From Aquilaria yunnanensis (taxonomy: Eukaryota; Streptophyta; Magnoliopsida; Malvales; Thymelaeaceae), in the NCBI GenBank assembly GCA_039654915.1, contig CM077596.1:71735751-71799750 (forward strand): DNA of 64,000 nt, written 5' to 3'. Made by a program: the position numbers and the translations under genes. Positions 32,989 through 45,770 of the stretch are shown piece by piece. A model generated the notes under the pieces. It did not search any database, had not been told where the DNA came from, and saw only the letters and a program-made list of their open reading frames with translations. Each line of letters begins with the position of its first letter. Position 1 is the stretch's first letter.

Positions 32989-34043
32989 ATGGCAGGAAAC
33001 ACAATACTCTTCGTCCTCGTCGCACTATCGATCATCAACCTTTCGGTTGCTTCGGACTGGAACATTCTGAGATGGAGGAAGATGCAGAGAAACGAGGTCG
33101 TCGTAGGAGACAGCGTGAAGACGTACTGCGAGAGCTGGAGGATGAATGTGGAGCTGAACAATATCAGGGGGTTCGAGGTGGTGCCCCAGGAGTGCGTGGA
33201 TCACATCCGAAAGTACATGACGTCGTCGCAGTACGCCGCCGACTCAGAGCGCGCCGTCGAGCAGGTCGTGCTTTACTTGGGCGGCTGCTGCTGCTCCCTC
33301 TCCGGCGACAGCAAGGACGCCTGGATCTTCGACGTCGATGACACTCTCATCTCCACCATTCCTTACTACAAGAAACATGGCTGGGGGTAAGCAATTAAAG
33401 TTCACTACACATCCGACAGGAGTTGGAATTGCTAGGATCTTTGTACTCGTAGGATCCAATTAATCCAACATTGTCTCTGTGACTCTCTGATGATGTTTTC
33501 GGTTTTAGGGGAGAGAAATTGAACTCGAGCAGCTTAGAGGAATGGATGGAAGGGAGCAAGGCACCGGCTCTGGAGCACACTCTGAGTCTGTTCAAGGAGG
33601 TCAAAGACAGGGGCATCAAAATTTTTCTGCTCTCATCCAGAAGAGAGACTCTGAGATCTGCTACCGTCGGTAACCTCATCAAGGTTGGATATCACGGCTG
33701 GTCCAACCTCTTCTTAAGGTAACCAACTCATAGGCCCAACCTTTTAAAATCTTATTGGGCTGTGAATCAACTAAAGCCCATCTCTACCCATTTTCTTAGA
33801 TCCATATAAATGTAGCTAGTTCGGGAGTGCTAAGAATTTTGCTGATTTTTAATTTAATTTTGTAGGGGTTTGGAAGATGAATTGGTGCAAGTGCAGCAAT
33901 ACAAGTCGGAGGTGAGACGGAAATTGGTGGAGGAAGGGTACCGAATTTGGGGAATTATGGGAGATCAATGGAGCAGCTTTGAAGGACTTCCCAGCGCAGA
34001 GAGAATCTTCAAACTCCCCAATTCCATCTACCATCTCTCTTAA
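32989..34043 (+). CDS. HAD-type acid phosphatase, VSP/class IIIB family (3 exons)
   Basis: Exons 32989-33386, 33509-33718 and 33866-34043, all with GT-AG introns, give 261 residues, the usual size of plant vegetative-storage-protein-like acid phosphatases. Residues 1-22 form a signal peptide, so the protein probably enters the secretory pathway (vacuole or cell wall). YCESWRMNVELNN (46-58) is the family N-terminal block. HAD motif I is D115-V-D-D-T119, motif II is LLSS (173-176), the motif III Lys is probably K216, and motif IV is G235-D236-Q-W-S-S240. Most relatives end motif IV in Asp, so Ser240 is unusual and may reduce metal binding. Exon 1 is GC-rich compared with its surroundings. The frame is intact, and the start is supported by the signal peptide. 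Confidence 0.9.
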
Positions 34044-35090
34044 CTCTCTCCTTACCTCATATATGTGTGAGAGAGTTTCTGTGTATGCACGCACAAGATT
34101 TCGTTTTATTAACAACCAAATCTTGGCTCAGTAATTAAATGTTGTCGTTATGATTAAGAGGTTGAAGGTTTAAGCTTTCCCCTACCTCTCTCTCCTATCC
34201 TGTGTATCAAAAAAAAAAAAAAAAGTCATTTCATTTCCTCCCAAGTTTGGATCTTACAAAAAATATAGACTAAAATCAGGTTTTTCTGTATGAATTTGAT
34301 TCCGATATTAATGGCCCGAGCATAACAAAAATTTAGACAACTGTTGAGAAATACAATTAAGGGATAAATTGAGAAATATGTAATCTTAATTTATAATAGT
34401 TGAAATTTGTCATTCCATCAATTATTTTTTTTTAATAGTTTGGATATTACGAAAAATATACACTAAAATTTTTTCCTTAAGTTTTCCCCATGAAAAATGA
34501 CGTTAGTGACACAGGAAATGTTTGGAACATCGAGTATGAACTCTTCATGTTCCAGAAAATGTTCTTAATTTTTAATATTGATCCACAACATTCCCTCTTG
34601 AGAACAATCTTGATACTTTACCCGCCAGCACATTAAGCTGCAGTACATGCATTTTGTATAAATAAATGTATCAAACCAGCAGGTACTATAGCAGCACCAA
34701 AATAGGTAGACATTAGGTGGATCAACCGTGTGTTGTTGGGTATGCTGTTGTTCAAATACCTAACTATAAATAAACAAATTAACAAAATTTGTGGTTAAGG
34801 AAGAGAAAGAAATATATTTTAATTACTCAAATACAATTGGGGATCAATTGTGTGAAAAAAGGAAAAAAGTTTGAAGACCAACTTCAAATAGGCAAAGTGC
34901 GGCATTCGAGCATATTTAGAATATGCAAGTACAAGTAAGGTGTTTAAATACCGTTACCGTTAAATTTACCATATTTTATATTTTTAAGGTATACTGCACA
35001 ATATATCGTTCTACATACCACTATCATTTTTATAAAAAAATAAATGTTAGAATATTATTTTAAGATAAAATAAATTAAATAATTTTTTTT
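34044..35090. other. 3' flank of the acid phosphatase and AT-rich DNA
   Basis: Includes the probable 3' UTR and an A run near 34208. No further gene seen. Confidence 0.4.
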
Positions 35091-35095
35091 GCACA

Positions 35096-35263
35096 TTTTC
35101 TTTGGGTATTAGAAAATGTATTGTTATAATACACAAAAACATAAAAAAATGTTATACATAGAGCAAAATAAGTATTAATCAACAAAAAAACTAATTTATT
35201 GATAAAAGATAAAAAAAACAATATTTTAATAATAACAATACATTTTCTAATACCCAAAGAAAA
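35096..35263. repeat. Perfect 32-bp inverted repeat with 104-bp spacer
   Basis: 35096-35127 and 35232-35263 are exact reverse complements (arm core TTTGGGTATTAGAAAATG). The spacer is AT-rich. It could be the remains of a foldback MITE; no target duplication was found. A transcript would form a long hairpin. Confidence 0.85.
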
Positions 35264-36055
35264 AGAAAGCAAAAGTAAAAGAAAAAAGTAACCAAAAAAA
35301 ATAAAAATAAATATTTATATTAAAATATGTGTATTAATTATATTTTCATATTTTATATATTTATGTATGATATTTTGTTGTAAAATGACAAAAACAATAT
35401 CTTACACATGTCGCCAAAAATATAATACAGCGGTACGTACCTCGCGGTATATTACTTTTTTTTTTTATTTTACAAAATGTACATAAAAAGTTACCAGTAT
35501 GTGAAATATTGCAAAATACTGTGGTAAAAACATTTATACCGCATATCGCTTACCTGTGGCAAATGACAAAATGTGAAAACATTTGTATCACGTATCGCTT
35601 ACCCGCAATATGCAGTATACTGTAGTATTTAATTTCTTGAGTACAAGTACCTAACCTAACCTTATTGGGCCAAATCGATTTTGTGTGGGGATGTTTGCTG
35701 TTCGGCATGCTTGACTCCTCTTTCCATTTGATCTAACATGTAACCAATTACTAAAAACATACTACTCCCAGTCCTTATTTCTCTTTTAAGTCCTCAACAA
35801 CACTACCCGCTAAATCTATTCCAATTTTTAGCTTCCATTCTTTGGACTATGTAGGTTGGTCATAATGATTGTATTTTTCAGAATGGAACTTTTCATGTTC
35901 TGTCCTTAATCACAAAAAGGAATAAGCTTCATCTTCAACTCTCTATGGCTAGAAATTTTCAACAGAAATTGTCTTTTGATCTATACAACCCTCCCTCTAC
36001 CTTATGTCATACCTAGGGTTACAATTGGCGTCTACACTCTTTCCAGTGAGCGAAC
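35264..36055. other. AT-rich intergenic DNA with short dispersed repeats
   Basis: Repeated phrases such as ACCGCATATCGCTTACC recur near 35540 and 35590. No gene seen. Confidence 0.4.
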
Positions 36056-36059
36056 ATCC

Positions 36060-36425
36060 TTATAACTGATGTGGCATGGTGTAGATCTTCTGGGATGGGT
36101 GTAGTGACTTGGGTCTGGATGGAAACGAATGCCCCTCCTCGAATTTTTCATGGCATTATTTTCCATCATCGTAAATCCAGCCTAGAGGCTGAACTTCACA
36201 GAATCCATGGCACATAATCACTAGCATTTACTTAACATTTATCCTCAGTAACTTTATTAACTGACAGTTTGCAAGTTTTGCGAGCTTTATTAAGTGTCAT
36301 TGATCTTAGTCTAAATCTTCATGCGGCCGTTCGCTAAATCTTGGACCCTTGCAGATTTTGTTCAACGTTATACGGTGGTTGGGGTGCCTTGAAAAAAAAA
36401 GTTGTTATTGCTCACTAACTTGCTG
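36060..36425 (+). pseudogene. Decayed LINE RNase H-like fragment
   Basis: One frame near 36080-36210 reads GMGVVTWVW and later SSLEAELHRIHG, resembling the first strands and the E-containing helix of the RNase H domain at the C-terminus of plant L1-type LINEs. Further on (36363-36420) another stretch reads TVVGVP, stop, KKKVVIAH, stop, LA, like the domain's C-terminal helix. Stops and frameshifts show it is dead. Based on spacing and a few motifs only. Confidence 0.4.
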
Positions 36426-36429
36426 TATC

Positions 36430-37579
36430 TCCCTTCTTAACTTATTTTGTATCTTTTTTCTAATTACCAAAAAAACACACTTAAACTACTAAGTAGAGTT
36501 CTACAATGGGAGAAAAATGAGGAGGGGAGGATCAAACCCATGTTGTGCGGATTTGAAATTGGTGCCAGAACCGATAAACGACGTTCGCATGGACTAAATT
36601 ACATTTTTTAATTAGACTTTAGAACTCTCATTGACTAACAGGAACCCCCCCCTTTCAAGAGCTTTGCAAAGTGTTTAGATTTTTAATTGATATAGAGATT
36701 TAAACAAACCGTACGATTTATATAAAAATGTTTTTTAATTTTTTTTTTACGTTTCAATTAATAATACTTTTATCTAAAATGTATATTATATTTTTTTATA
36801 AAAAATGCAATTTTTATATACCCTGTCATCAGGTTAAATCTCATAAAAAAATAATAAAATAGTTGTTTATGGATCTACAATAGTAAAACCTCTCTATCTA
36901 TTATGGTCAAACATCACCAAATATCCTGGAAGTATGTCCTATATTGCACATTGTCCTAAAAGTATAAAAGGTTACACTGTTCATCCTGGAAGTGTGTTGT
37001 ATGCAATTGTTGCACCATTCATCCTTCCGTCAAGTTTTGCTGTTGGAGAGTATGCGTTATGTTACATCATTCGTCCTGAAAATTATGTCTCATGCTATAC
37101 TATTCATCCTGAAATTGTGCTTTATGTTGTACAATTCGTCTAACCAGATTAGCTTTCCATTACTCTCTAATGATTAGACTTGACAGAAAGATGAATTATG
37201 TAATAATTGCATACTTTTAAGACAAATAATAAAATATTTTATACTTTTAGAATAAATGTCTAATATATGACATACTTCTAGGATGTTTGGTGATATTTAA
37301 CTATCTATTACTAATTGATTTTCTCATTAGATCATATAACACATTTAGAGATATGATTTTTCTCCAACTACTTTAAATTGATCACTTTGTGACCCAAACT
37401 TACTCTAGTTCTGATTCGACATAGAAACTGGCAGGAAGTTAAGCCATTGTGTAAAAAGTGTGGACTGTATCCTTCGTCAATCTTCTAACTTTTTTTTTTG
37501 ACTTCGACTGATACTTCGCTCGACTGACAAGATATTTCCTTGCCAAAAGAAACATACTTGCCCCTACAAAGTCCGGGTT
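36430..37579. other. Intergenic DNA, no gene seen
   Basis: AT-rich sequence. Near 36930-37140 there are four loose repeats of TTCATCCTGGAAGT/TGTGTTGTATGC type, out of which short open frames arise. No protein family is recognised. Confidence 0.4.
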
Positions 37580-37604
37580 CACTACTAACTTTTGCTCCTT
37601 TTCC

Positions 37605-37950
37605 AACGCGTTTTTTACCAACGGCCTAGCCGTTGGTAATTACCAACGTGTAGGACCGTTGGTACCAATTTCCAACGTGCATGCGTTGGTACCAATTTCC
37701 AACATGCACGCGTTAGTATAACAGTAAACTATTTTTTTCTATTTAATTTTTTTTGCAATGGCCTAGCCGTTGGTAATTACTAACGGTTAGGACCGTTGGT
37801 AAGATTCCAACTGCCGTGCGTTGGTGCAATAAATGGGCGTTTATTAAATGCTAAATTACCAACGGCTAAGCCGTTGGTAATATTTTAAATGAAACGGTGC
37901 GTTTAACTTTGTCATTTTCCAACGGCTAGCCGTTGGTAATTGATTTTTAT
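37605..37950 (+). repeat. Left subterminal repeat array of the captured-gene transposon
   Basis: At least ten copies of CCAACG or CGTTGG, several as palindromes such as CCAACGGCTAGCCGTTGG (37919-37936) and CCAACGGCTAAGCCGTTGG (37859-37877). Such arrays are transposase-binding sites in CACTA elements. Confidence 0.7.
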
Positions 37951-37978
37951 ATGTTTCTTCTTCCTTCTTCAGCACCAG

Positions 37979-38909
37979 TCGACAGTTTATGACCTCATCA
38001 TCCTCGGAGCCTCTGGCTTCACGGGCAAGTAGGTCATCCGAGAAGCCCTCAAGTTTCTTAGTGCTCCTTCTTCCCCTTTCAAGTCCTTAGCCCTCGCCGG
38101 CCGCAACCGGGCTAAGCTTGATCAGGCCCTCTAATGGGCCGCCCGACCCAGCCCTCCTCCTTCTGTCCCCATTCTGGCCGCCGACACCTCTGATCCCGCC
38201 TCACTACACGCCATCTGCCGCCAGACCAAGCTCATCCTCAACTACGTCGGCCCCTTCCGCCTCCACGGTGAGCCTGTTGTCGCTGTCGCCGTCTCATCCG
38301 GGTATGAAATTATGAACCTTTTTTATTGCTCTTGCTGTTAAATTTCGTTCCTTTTCTAGGAGATTATTAAGCTCGTTGATGGTGTTTCTTCAACTTGAAG
38401 ATGATTGTTGGCTTTCCTAGGAGGGGAAAAGGGAGAGGCTCGATGGGTTCATCATTCTTATTTTTTTTCTGGAATCATTGGATTGGATCCCTTGAGCAGA
38501 GAATATGAATTCAGTTCATTGATTCGAGCTATATTGCCTAACACTTAATTGTAGGATTCTTACTTTTGAGCTTAATTTTAACAGCTGTGACTATTTGGAT
38601 ATCTGTGGAGAACCCGAGTTTATGGAGAAAATGGAGGCAAACTATCATGAAAAAGCGGCTGAGATAGGATCTTTGGTTGTTTCAGCCTGTGGTTTCGATT
38701 CAGTTCCAGCTGAATTGGGACTTATGTTCAATTCCAAGCAGTGGGTGGCTCCTACTGTGCCGAACACTGTGGAGGCGTATCTGAATTTGGTCTCAGATAA
38801 AAAAATTGTAGGAAACTTTGCTACATATGAATCAGCTGTCTTGGGGGTGGCCAACGTAGGTGACCTAATAAAGCTGAGGAGGTCCAGACCCAAAAGAGCT
38901 AGACCAGTG
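37979..38909 (+). pseudogene. Saccharopine dehydrogenase-like oxidoreductase fragment
   Basis: Exon 37979-38301 encodes YDLIILGASGFTGK, the dinucleotide-binding Rossmann start of plant saccharopine dehydrogenase-like oxidoreductases, then LALAGRNRAKL and LILNYVGPFRLHGEPVV. A GT-AG intron (38302-38584) leads to exon 38585-38909 with CDYLDICGEPEFMEKMEANY and VVSACGFDSVPAELGL. Exon 1 has two in-frame stops, TAG at 38030 and TAA at 38132. No initiator Met and no downstream exons follow. Because the intron is retained, capture was from genomic DNA. It is a non-functional fragment in the putative Pack-CACTA element. Confidence 0.85.
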
Positions 38910-40221
38910 GTAAGAACTAAGTAGCTTATATTGTCGTGTTCCTGTTACAAATGGAAATGCGTTTGCTCTTCGTTTTAGAAATTGGGTTTTTCTTCCTTCA
39001 GCATGGTGTTTGATTTCACACTATTGGGTCGACAGTTTATGACCAAGCTCTGGGAGACTGACAAAGAAGAGTTGATGTCGAGGGGCTATTAATTCCTAAA
39101 TCACCACCTTTTCTAACGGAACTTCTTTCTTTCAGAATTTATCACGTTGCTTTGGCTGCTTAGGCATTTGGAAATATAGGGTGCAAACCCTATAGGGAAT
39201 CTCCAGTATTTCAATAACTTAGGGAATTGGAGATAGTTATTGATCTAAAAACCATGAGACTTTTGTCAGGCGTGAAGAGCACTGGTTAAGTCATGTCGGT
39301 CTTCCTCGCAAGATCGATTTGTTTTTGGGTGGGCTTGTAAACAGTACAGGAGCAAGGGTTAGCTTTTATGGTAAAAGTTTTAGTGCTTCTCGTATCGCAT
39401 TTTGCTTGTGAAGGTTTGAACTAGGGATCTTCAGGAAAATCTTTGAGCTTCACAGGTTTCTGTTATAGGGCTATGAGAAAATTTCCAAATAATTTGGTTT
39501 CCCAAACGGGTATTTTAATATCTGTTTGAACTAAATGTATGCTTCTGGAATGAGTTATTGAGCATGTTGATTAGCTATTTCAAGCACCAGCCTGCAGAAT
39601 CAATCTTATAGAGCTTGTAGGAAATCAAATTTTAAGTCATTCTGATATTGTAAATAGCTGTGAAACATTTGTTTAGTTATAGTACAAGAAGTTGGGTGGG
39701 TGAGTCAGTGAATGACAGTTTAATACGCAGCAGATAGGGAGCATAGTTGTTAATGATAATGACAGCATAACAATAACAAGAAAAAACCATTTTATGAATG
39801 GCCAAATAACGTCATGTCTGATCTATGGACTTAGGATTAAGTTGAGAATCTTAAATGTATAGAAAGTTAAGTTGTGACGAATGGGAGAGGAAATGGCATT
39901 CCACTTTAGGGTTTTGGGCAGGTTGTTAGTCTCACTGATGATAACTTTTCTCCTATTGGTTTAAAATTATTTCTTCAGAAATGGATCAGGGCAGTTACTG
40001 CTAATGGAGAACATCTAACATTGTTTTCTCTTTGTTTCACTTTTAGAAATTTTGCTTGTTCAGAAAGATGTCCCGAGTCCAATGGAAATATAATAGCCTG
40101 TTCTTGTCCTAGACAAATTGCGTGTGAATTGATCTTGGCTGGAGGTCTTTTTTTGATCATGCAATCTACTGACGCATGAAATCTGAAGCCTTATTTTTAA
40201 GTCATCTGATATGTTGGTTTG
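38910..40221. other. Filler DNA between the captured fragment and element 2
   Basis: No coding signal recognised. GAATG at 40222-40226 is the left target duplication of element 2. Confidence 0.4.
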
Positions 40222-40226
40222 GAATG

Positions 40227-41016
40227 TGTGGCAACGTCGGGTTTTCTTGGAGTCGCCACCAATCTGTTTACCTAGGTCAATTGGACACCTTAAAATTGGT
40301 CTGCGAGAGTTCGGGGATCGGGAGTACGGTTACGCTAAAACAACTTTGTTATAGCGCCCAAAATTGGCACCTTAGTTGATTTTAATTTTGTTTTGCTTTG
40401 CTTTTAGAAAATATTCAGTTAATTTTCAAACTAGAAATTTTAACTGAATTAATCGGATGCGGATTTTTAAATTAATTTATATAAAATTTGATACTTCCGA
40501 ACCATGGACTCTGTCGAGTTATTTGGACACGGAAGATTTGATTCCGAACCATGGACTCTGCCGAGTCATTTGGACACGGAATTTGATGAAATTTTAAATA
40601 ATGTAATCCATACCGTAAATATGGATTTTCATCTTCTGTACCTATTTAATTCATTTAATTAAAAAGGTTGATATTTTTCCAAACCGTAGATCCTGCCGGA
40701 TCATCCGGATATGAAAATTATTTTAATTAATTGTTAGTTATATAATTATTATTAATGGCCCACATAGACCGAAATTTTCAAAAATGTGATTTTTATTTTT
40801 AATATGTCAAATTAATTTTTTAGATTAATTATTAAAAAGTCTATCTAATCTAATTATATAATTATACTTAATATTAATTCCTAAGCTGATAGATGGCTTT
40901 AATGAACTAAACAAACATAAAAGAAAATAAGTAAAATCAGTTATCGAAATATACAAAGCAGAAAATTTTCATGGCAAACAAACGATTTAGTAATTATTTA
41001 GGCTATAAATGACCAA

Positions 41017-41050
<34 letters not shown>

Positions 41051-43298
41051 TTTAGGGCCTAATTTATCACAAAGATAATCTAGAGGATCCATTTTTGTCA
41101 TTAATCCAAAAGTTAGGTAAATACCATCTCAAGTCATCTTCTTCGATTTGTTCTCTGTGGCCTTCAACCAGAAAAGCATCCTTTTTAATTCAAACAAATA
41201 TCATGCTGATTTCAATCCAAAATCAAGGTTATATACAATCTCATGTGCGGATTTTAATAAGACTAACAATATCCAATGAGGAGAGCACAAAAAATTAAAC
41301 CAGGAAAATAGACAGATGCTGCCACTTTCTCCTCAATCTTGTAATTTTATTAAACCCACATAGAATGAATTCTCGAAAATTGATCTTTGAAACGCATCGT
41401 ATAGATTCAATCAAAATTACAAAGATTTTAAGATAAAAAAAATAAAAATAAATATAAAAACAAAAATAAAAATAAAAAAATAAAAAAAATAGATATCCTA
41501 ACTTGTATTCCTATGTGAATTTGTTAATTAAATTGATGCATGGCCAAATCATCAAATGAACAAAGAACAAAAAGAGAAAGAAAAAAAAAAGTATTGTCAG
41601 TAACTGATTTATAGGATAAAATGAAATTAATTGCTTAACTGGATAAAATAAAAATAACTCAGGGGTAAACAAGAATTATGCCAAAACTATGGACTTTCAA
41701 ATCAGATCCGAAGCAACAACGAGTCGATTTGCGATCTGGATTTCGTTATTTAATTTTAATTTTAATTTTTGTCTGCTTTAAATAATATCAATTAATATCC
41801 AAACCATGGATTCTAACCGAACCACCTGGATATGGATTTTGTAATTTATTACCGTCCTAAATTCATTTTAAAATTTTATTAAATCTTCACGGAATGAATT
41901 TTTTTTAAGTATGATTTTTAGACGCATTGTGAATACTAAATAAAAATAAAATTGAACTATCCAAAAATTAAAGAGATAAAACAAAATAAATAAATAAAAA
42001 TTGAGATTATATTCCTATATGGATTTTATGGCTAAATTTAATGAATGGCCAAAATAAACAGATAAACAAAAGAAATTAAAGAAAAGAAAACAACAAAATA
42101 ATAAAAGCTTGCTGTTAATGCTCAATCTGCAAAGAAAATAAAGTTAGTGACTTAAATGGATAAAACAAAAGAAACCAGGGGCTAAACCAGAATTTTTACC
42201 CAAAAACAAAGAGTTTTGACTTAGTCAAAACGAAAAACGCGTCAGTTTTTTTTTTGTCTTCGCCTTCTGTTTCCTTCCGGCGTCGAGGCGGCGGCGGCTA
42301 GGGGGCGCTGGGGGGTCGCGACGGCGTGCTCAGCAGCTGGGGTGGCGAGCAAGCTGGGAGGCGGCGAGACAGCGAGGGAAGGCCGGAGGTGACACGACGG
42401 CAAGGGGGCGACGCGGCGGCTGACGGGAGCAGGGGGCGATTTGGCGGCTGGCCGGGCGAACGGGTGAGCTAGGCGTAAGGCAAGACGGCGAGGGGAGGCC
42501 GGAGAGCGTCGGACGGGGCAGCGCGACGCGAAGGAAGAGCAGTAGCGCGAGCAGGAGGCTGGGCTGGCGAGGAGTGAGCAGTGGAGGGAGATGACGGCGG
42601 CAGCGAGAGGGGGTCAACGGCTGGCGAAACGGGACACAGACGGGTTGGAGACAGAGGAAGGAGGAGGGGAAGAGAAAGAAGGAGGCCGACCCGAGAGAGA
42701 AGGGGAAAGAAGGAGGCCGACGAGGGAGAGGAGGAGAGAGGGGGAGGCCGATGCGGGAGAGGGTATGTGACGGAGACTGGTGGCGGCAGAGGTGCAAGAG
42801 AGAAGGAAAGGAAGAGAGAAAGAGGTCTGGGCGAGAGAGAGATCAGAGAGAAGAAGCTGGTGGAGGGAGACGAGAGAGAGAGAGAGGAGATTTTTTTTTT
42901 TTTTAAAGGGAAGAGAGAGTGCTCCCGAGTATAAGTGAGAGTGGGAGGATAAGATTTTGCTGGCCTGGGACCGGAGAGAGAGAAGTTAGATCCCGTAAGG
43001 GATAAGTGAGGGAGAGTTGTCGGCCGAGATAAGCGATGGATTCCTTCGAGAGAACCACCTCCCCCAGTTAATAATCCCCCCCAGAAGAATAGAGAAAGAG
43101 AGCAGGTAAGATATTTTTTTATTTTTTTATTATTATTTATTTTTATATTATATATTTTTTATTATTACACACACACAGTTTTTTAATTAAGTTGATTTGA
43201 TTTGATTTGATTTTTAACTAATTAATTTTTTTAATTAATTAATAATTTTCTTTAACACACATTCTAAAATAAATGCCCCTAAAATAATATATATTTTA

Positions 43299-43348
<50 letters not shown>

Positions 43349-43389
43349 TATTTTTTTCTTTTAAGGTCGGACGAAATTGGGTGTCAACA
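40227..43389 (-). repeat. 3' LTR of element 2
   Basis: 3163 bp. On the + strand it starts TGTGGCAACGTCGG and ends GGGTGTCAACA. It has a (TAA)n run near 41018, a GC- and purine-rich block (42280-43070) that reads as CT-rich leader-like sequence on the - strand, and an (ATT)n run at 43300-43345. A 155-codon Pro/Ser/Arg-rich reverse frame (42797-42330) is present in both LTRs but looks compositional. Confidence 0.92.
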
Positions 43390-43402
43390 GCTGCCCCCCT
43401 TT
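43390..43402 (-). other. Polypurine tract of element 2
   Basis: On the - strand this reads AAAGGGGGGCAGC, identical to element 1, directly before the LTR start. It is enclosed by the inverted repeat 43366-43380 / 43440-43455. Confidence 0.85.
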
Positions 43403-43489
43403 GCATGTTTCATGGGACATGATGCATGCAAAGTCGTTACCAAATTTCGTCCGACTTAGCTAGGCATTGAAAACTTTCTCGTCGCCTAA

Positions 43490-44395
43490 ATCATGAGGTT
43501 ACGGAATCCTCTTTAGAACCTTGACGATAAGAACTCTCCTATCGTTGAAGGGAAAATTTAATTAATTGGTTGGTTGAGGTTAAGGAACTCTCCTTGAACC
43601 TCGACGATAGGAACTTTCCTATCGTTGAAAGTAAAATTGATTGAATGAGGTTAAGGAACTCTCTTTGAACCTCGACGATAGAAACTTTCCTATCGTTGAA
43701 AGTAAAATTGATTGAGTGAGGTTAAGGAACTCTCCTTGAACCTCGACGATAGAAACTTTCCTATCGTTGAAAGTAAAATTGATTGAATGAGGTTAAGGAA
43801 CTCTCTTTGAACCTCGACGATAGGAACTTTCCTATCGTTGAAAGTAAAATTGATTGAGTGAGGTTAAGGAACTCTCCTTGAACCTCGACGATAGAAACTT
43901 TCCTATCGTTGAAAGTAAAATTGATTGAATGAGGTTAAGGAACTCTCCTTGAACCTCGACGATAGGAACTTTCCTATCGTTGAAAGTAAAATTGATTGAA
44001 TGAGGTTAAGGAACTCTCCTTAAACCTCGACGATAGGAAATTTCCTATCGTTGAAAGTAAATTTGATTGAATGATTGTGAGGTTAAGGAAATGTCCTTAG
44101 AACCTCTACGATAGGAAAGCTCCTATCGTTGTAAGATGGACTGATTGATTGATTGTTTGAGGTTAAGAAAATGTCCTTAGAACCTCTACGATAGGAAAGC
44201 TCCTATCGTTGTAAGATGGACTGATTGATTGATTGTTTGAGGTTAAGGAAATGTACTTAGAACCTCTACGATAGGAAAGCTCCTATCGTTGTAAGATGGA
44301 CTGATTGATTGATTGTTTGAGGTTAAGGAAATGTCCTTAGAACCTCTACGATAGGAAAGCTCCTATCGTTGTAAGATGGACTAATTGATTGATGT
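43490..44395 (-). repeat. Expanded second-class hairpin array of element 2
   Basis: About eight units of roughly 72 bp with CGATAGGAACTTTCCTATCG foldbacks, plus GAGGTTAAGGA...TCCTTGAACCTC foldbacks. They are followed by four units of about 80 bp with CGATAGGAAAGCTCCTATCG. The class has only three units in element 1. Confidence 0.88.
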
Positions 44396-45235
44396 CGAGG
44401 CAAAGGTTCCATCCTTAAACCTCGGATTGATTGATTGATGTCAAGGCAAAGGTTCCATCCTTAAAACCTCGAATTGATTGATTGATCTCGAGGCAAAAGT
44501 TCCATCCTTAAAACCTCGGATTGATTGATTGATGTCGAGGCAAAGGTTCCATCCTTAAAACCTCGAATTGATTGATTGATCTCGAGGCAAAGGTTCTATC
44601 CTTAAAACCCCGGATTGATTGATTGATGTCGAGGCAAAGGTTCTATCCTTAAAACCTCGAATTGATTGATTGATCTCGAGGCAAAAGTTCCATCCTTAAA
44701 ACCTCGGATTGATTGATTGATGTCGAGGCAAAGGTTCCATCCTTAAAACCCCGGATTGATTGATTGATGTCGAGGCAAAGGTTCCATCCTTAAAACCTCG
44801 AATTGATTGATTGATCTCGAGGCAAAGGTTCCATCCTTAAAACCCCGGATTGATTGATTGATGTCGAGGCAAAGGTTCCATCCTTAAAACCTCGAATTGA
44901 TTGATTGATCTCGAGGCAAAGGTTCCATCCTTAAAACCCCGGATTGATTGATTGATGTCGAGGCAAAGGTTCTATCCTTAAAACCTCGACGATGAAAATT
45001 GATTGTTTTCGAGGCAAAGGTTCCATCCTTAAAACCCCGACGATAGGAGCAGTCCTACCGTTGATTGTTTTCGAGACAAAGGTTCCATCCTTAAAATCCC
45101 GACGATGAAAATTGATTATTTTCAAGGCAAAGGTTCCATCTTTAAAACCCCGATGATGAAAATTGATTGTTTTCGAGGCAAAGGTTCCATCCTTAAAACC
45201 CCGATGATGAAAATTGATTGTTTTCAAGGCTAAGG
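44396..45235 (-). repeat. First-class hairpin array of element 2, about 17 units
   Basis: On the + strand the units read CGAGGCAAAGGTTCCATCCT followed by TAAAACCTCG, the reverse complement of the element 1 unit. The last few, nearest the LOG gene, have longer spacers containing GATGAAAATTGATTG, as in element 1. Confidence 0.9.
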
Positions 45236-45770
45236 AGCTTTCCTTAGGACCTCGAGCGAAATTTATATGAAAGCAATTGAAATTGGAATAATTTTCTTCG
45301 AAAGTGTGAATTTTCATAATAGGCGAGCGCAAAGAATTAGGCTTCGATAAAACGAGTGAATCTTGATGATGACAATAACACTGACAAATTACGTAAAGGG
45401 AACGGATGTTTGGAATCAATATTCAAGGTTCATCTAATATTTTCTTCAGTAAATATAGATTCCCTTGTGAGATATGTCATCCAAATAAGGTTAAAGCTTA
45501 ACTACCCCAAAATGTTATGCCTAGTAGACCTAATAGGATGCGTCTCAAGAGTAACAAAAATTACTCTTTACTCAGCCATTCCAACCTAAAGGCATTGTCC
45601 TATGGTTTTAATATCAGCATGGACGAAACTATCTTATAAGATAATGAAATTCCCTGAAAAGAAAAACTGAAATACGAAAGAAAATGCTGATAATTAAAAC
45701 GAAAGAACAAGAAAAACGGATCAGATCGCTTCTTCTTCCACAATGCTTCAACAGGCCAGGTAAAGGACAA

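Noticed and set aside
42330..42797. 155-residue Pro/Ser/Arg-rich frame, also at 54636-55103
   Set aside because: It lies in the GC/purine-rich block of the element 2 LTRs; being in both LTRs gives identity by descent, and the composition is that of a CT-rich untranslated leader.
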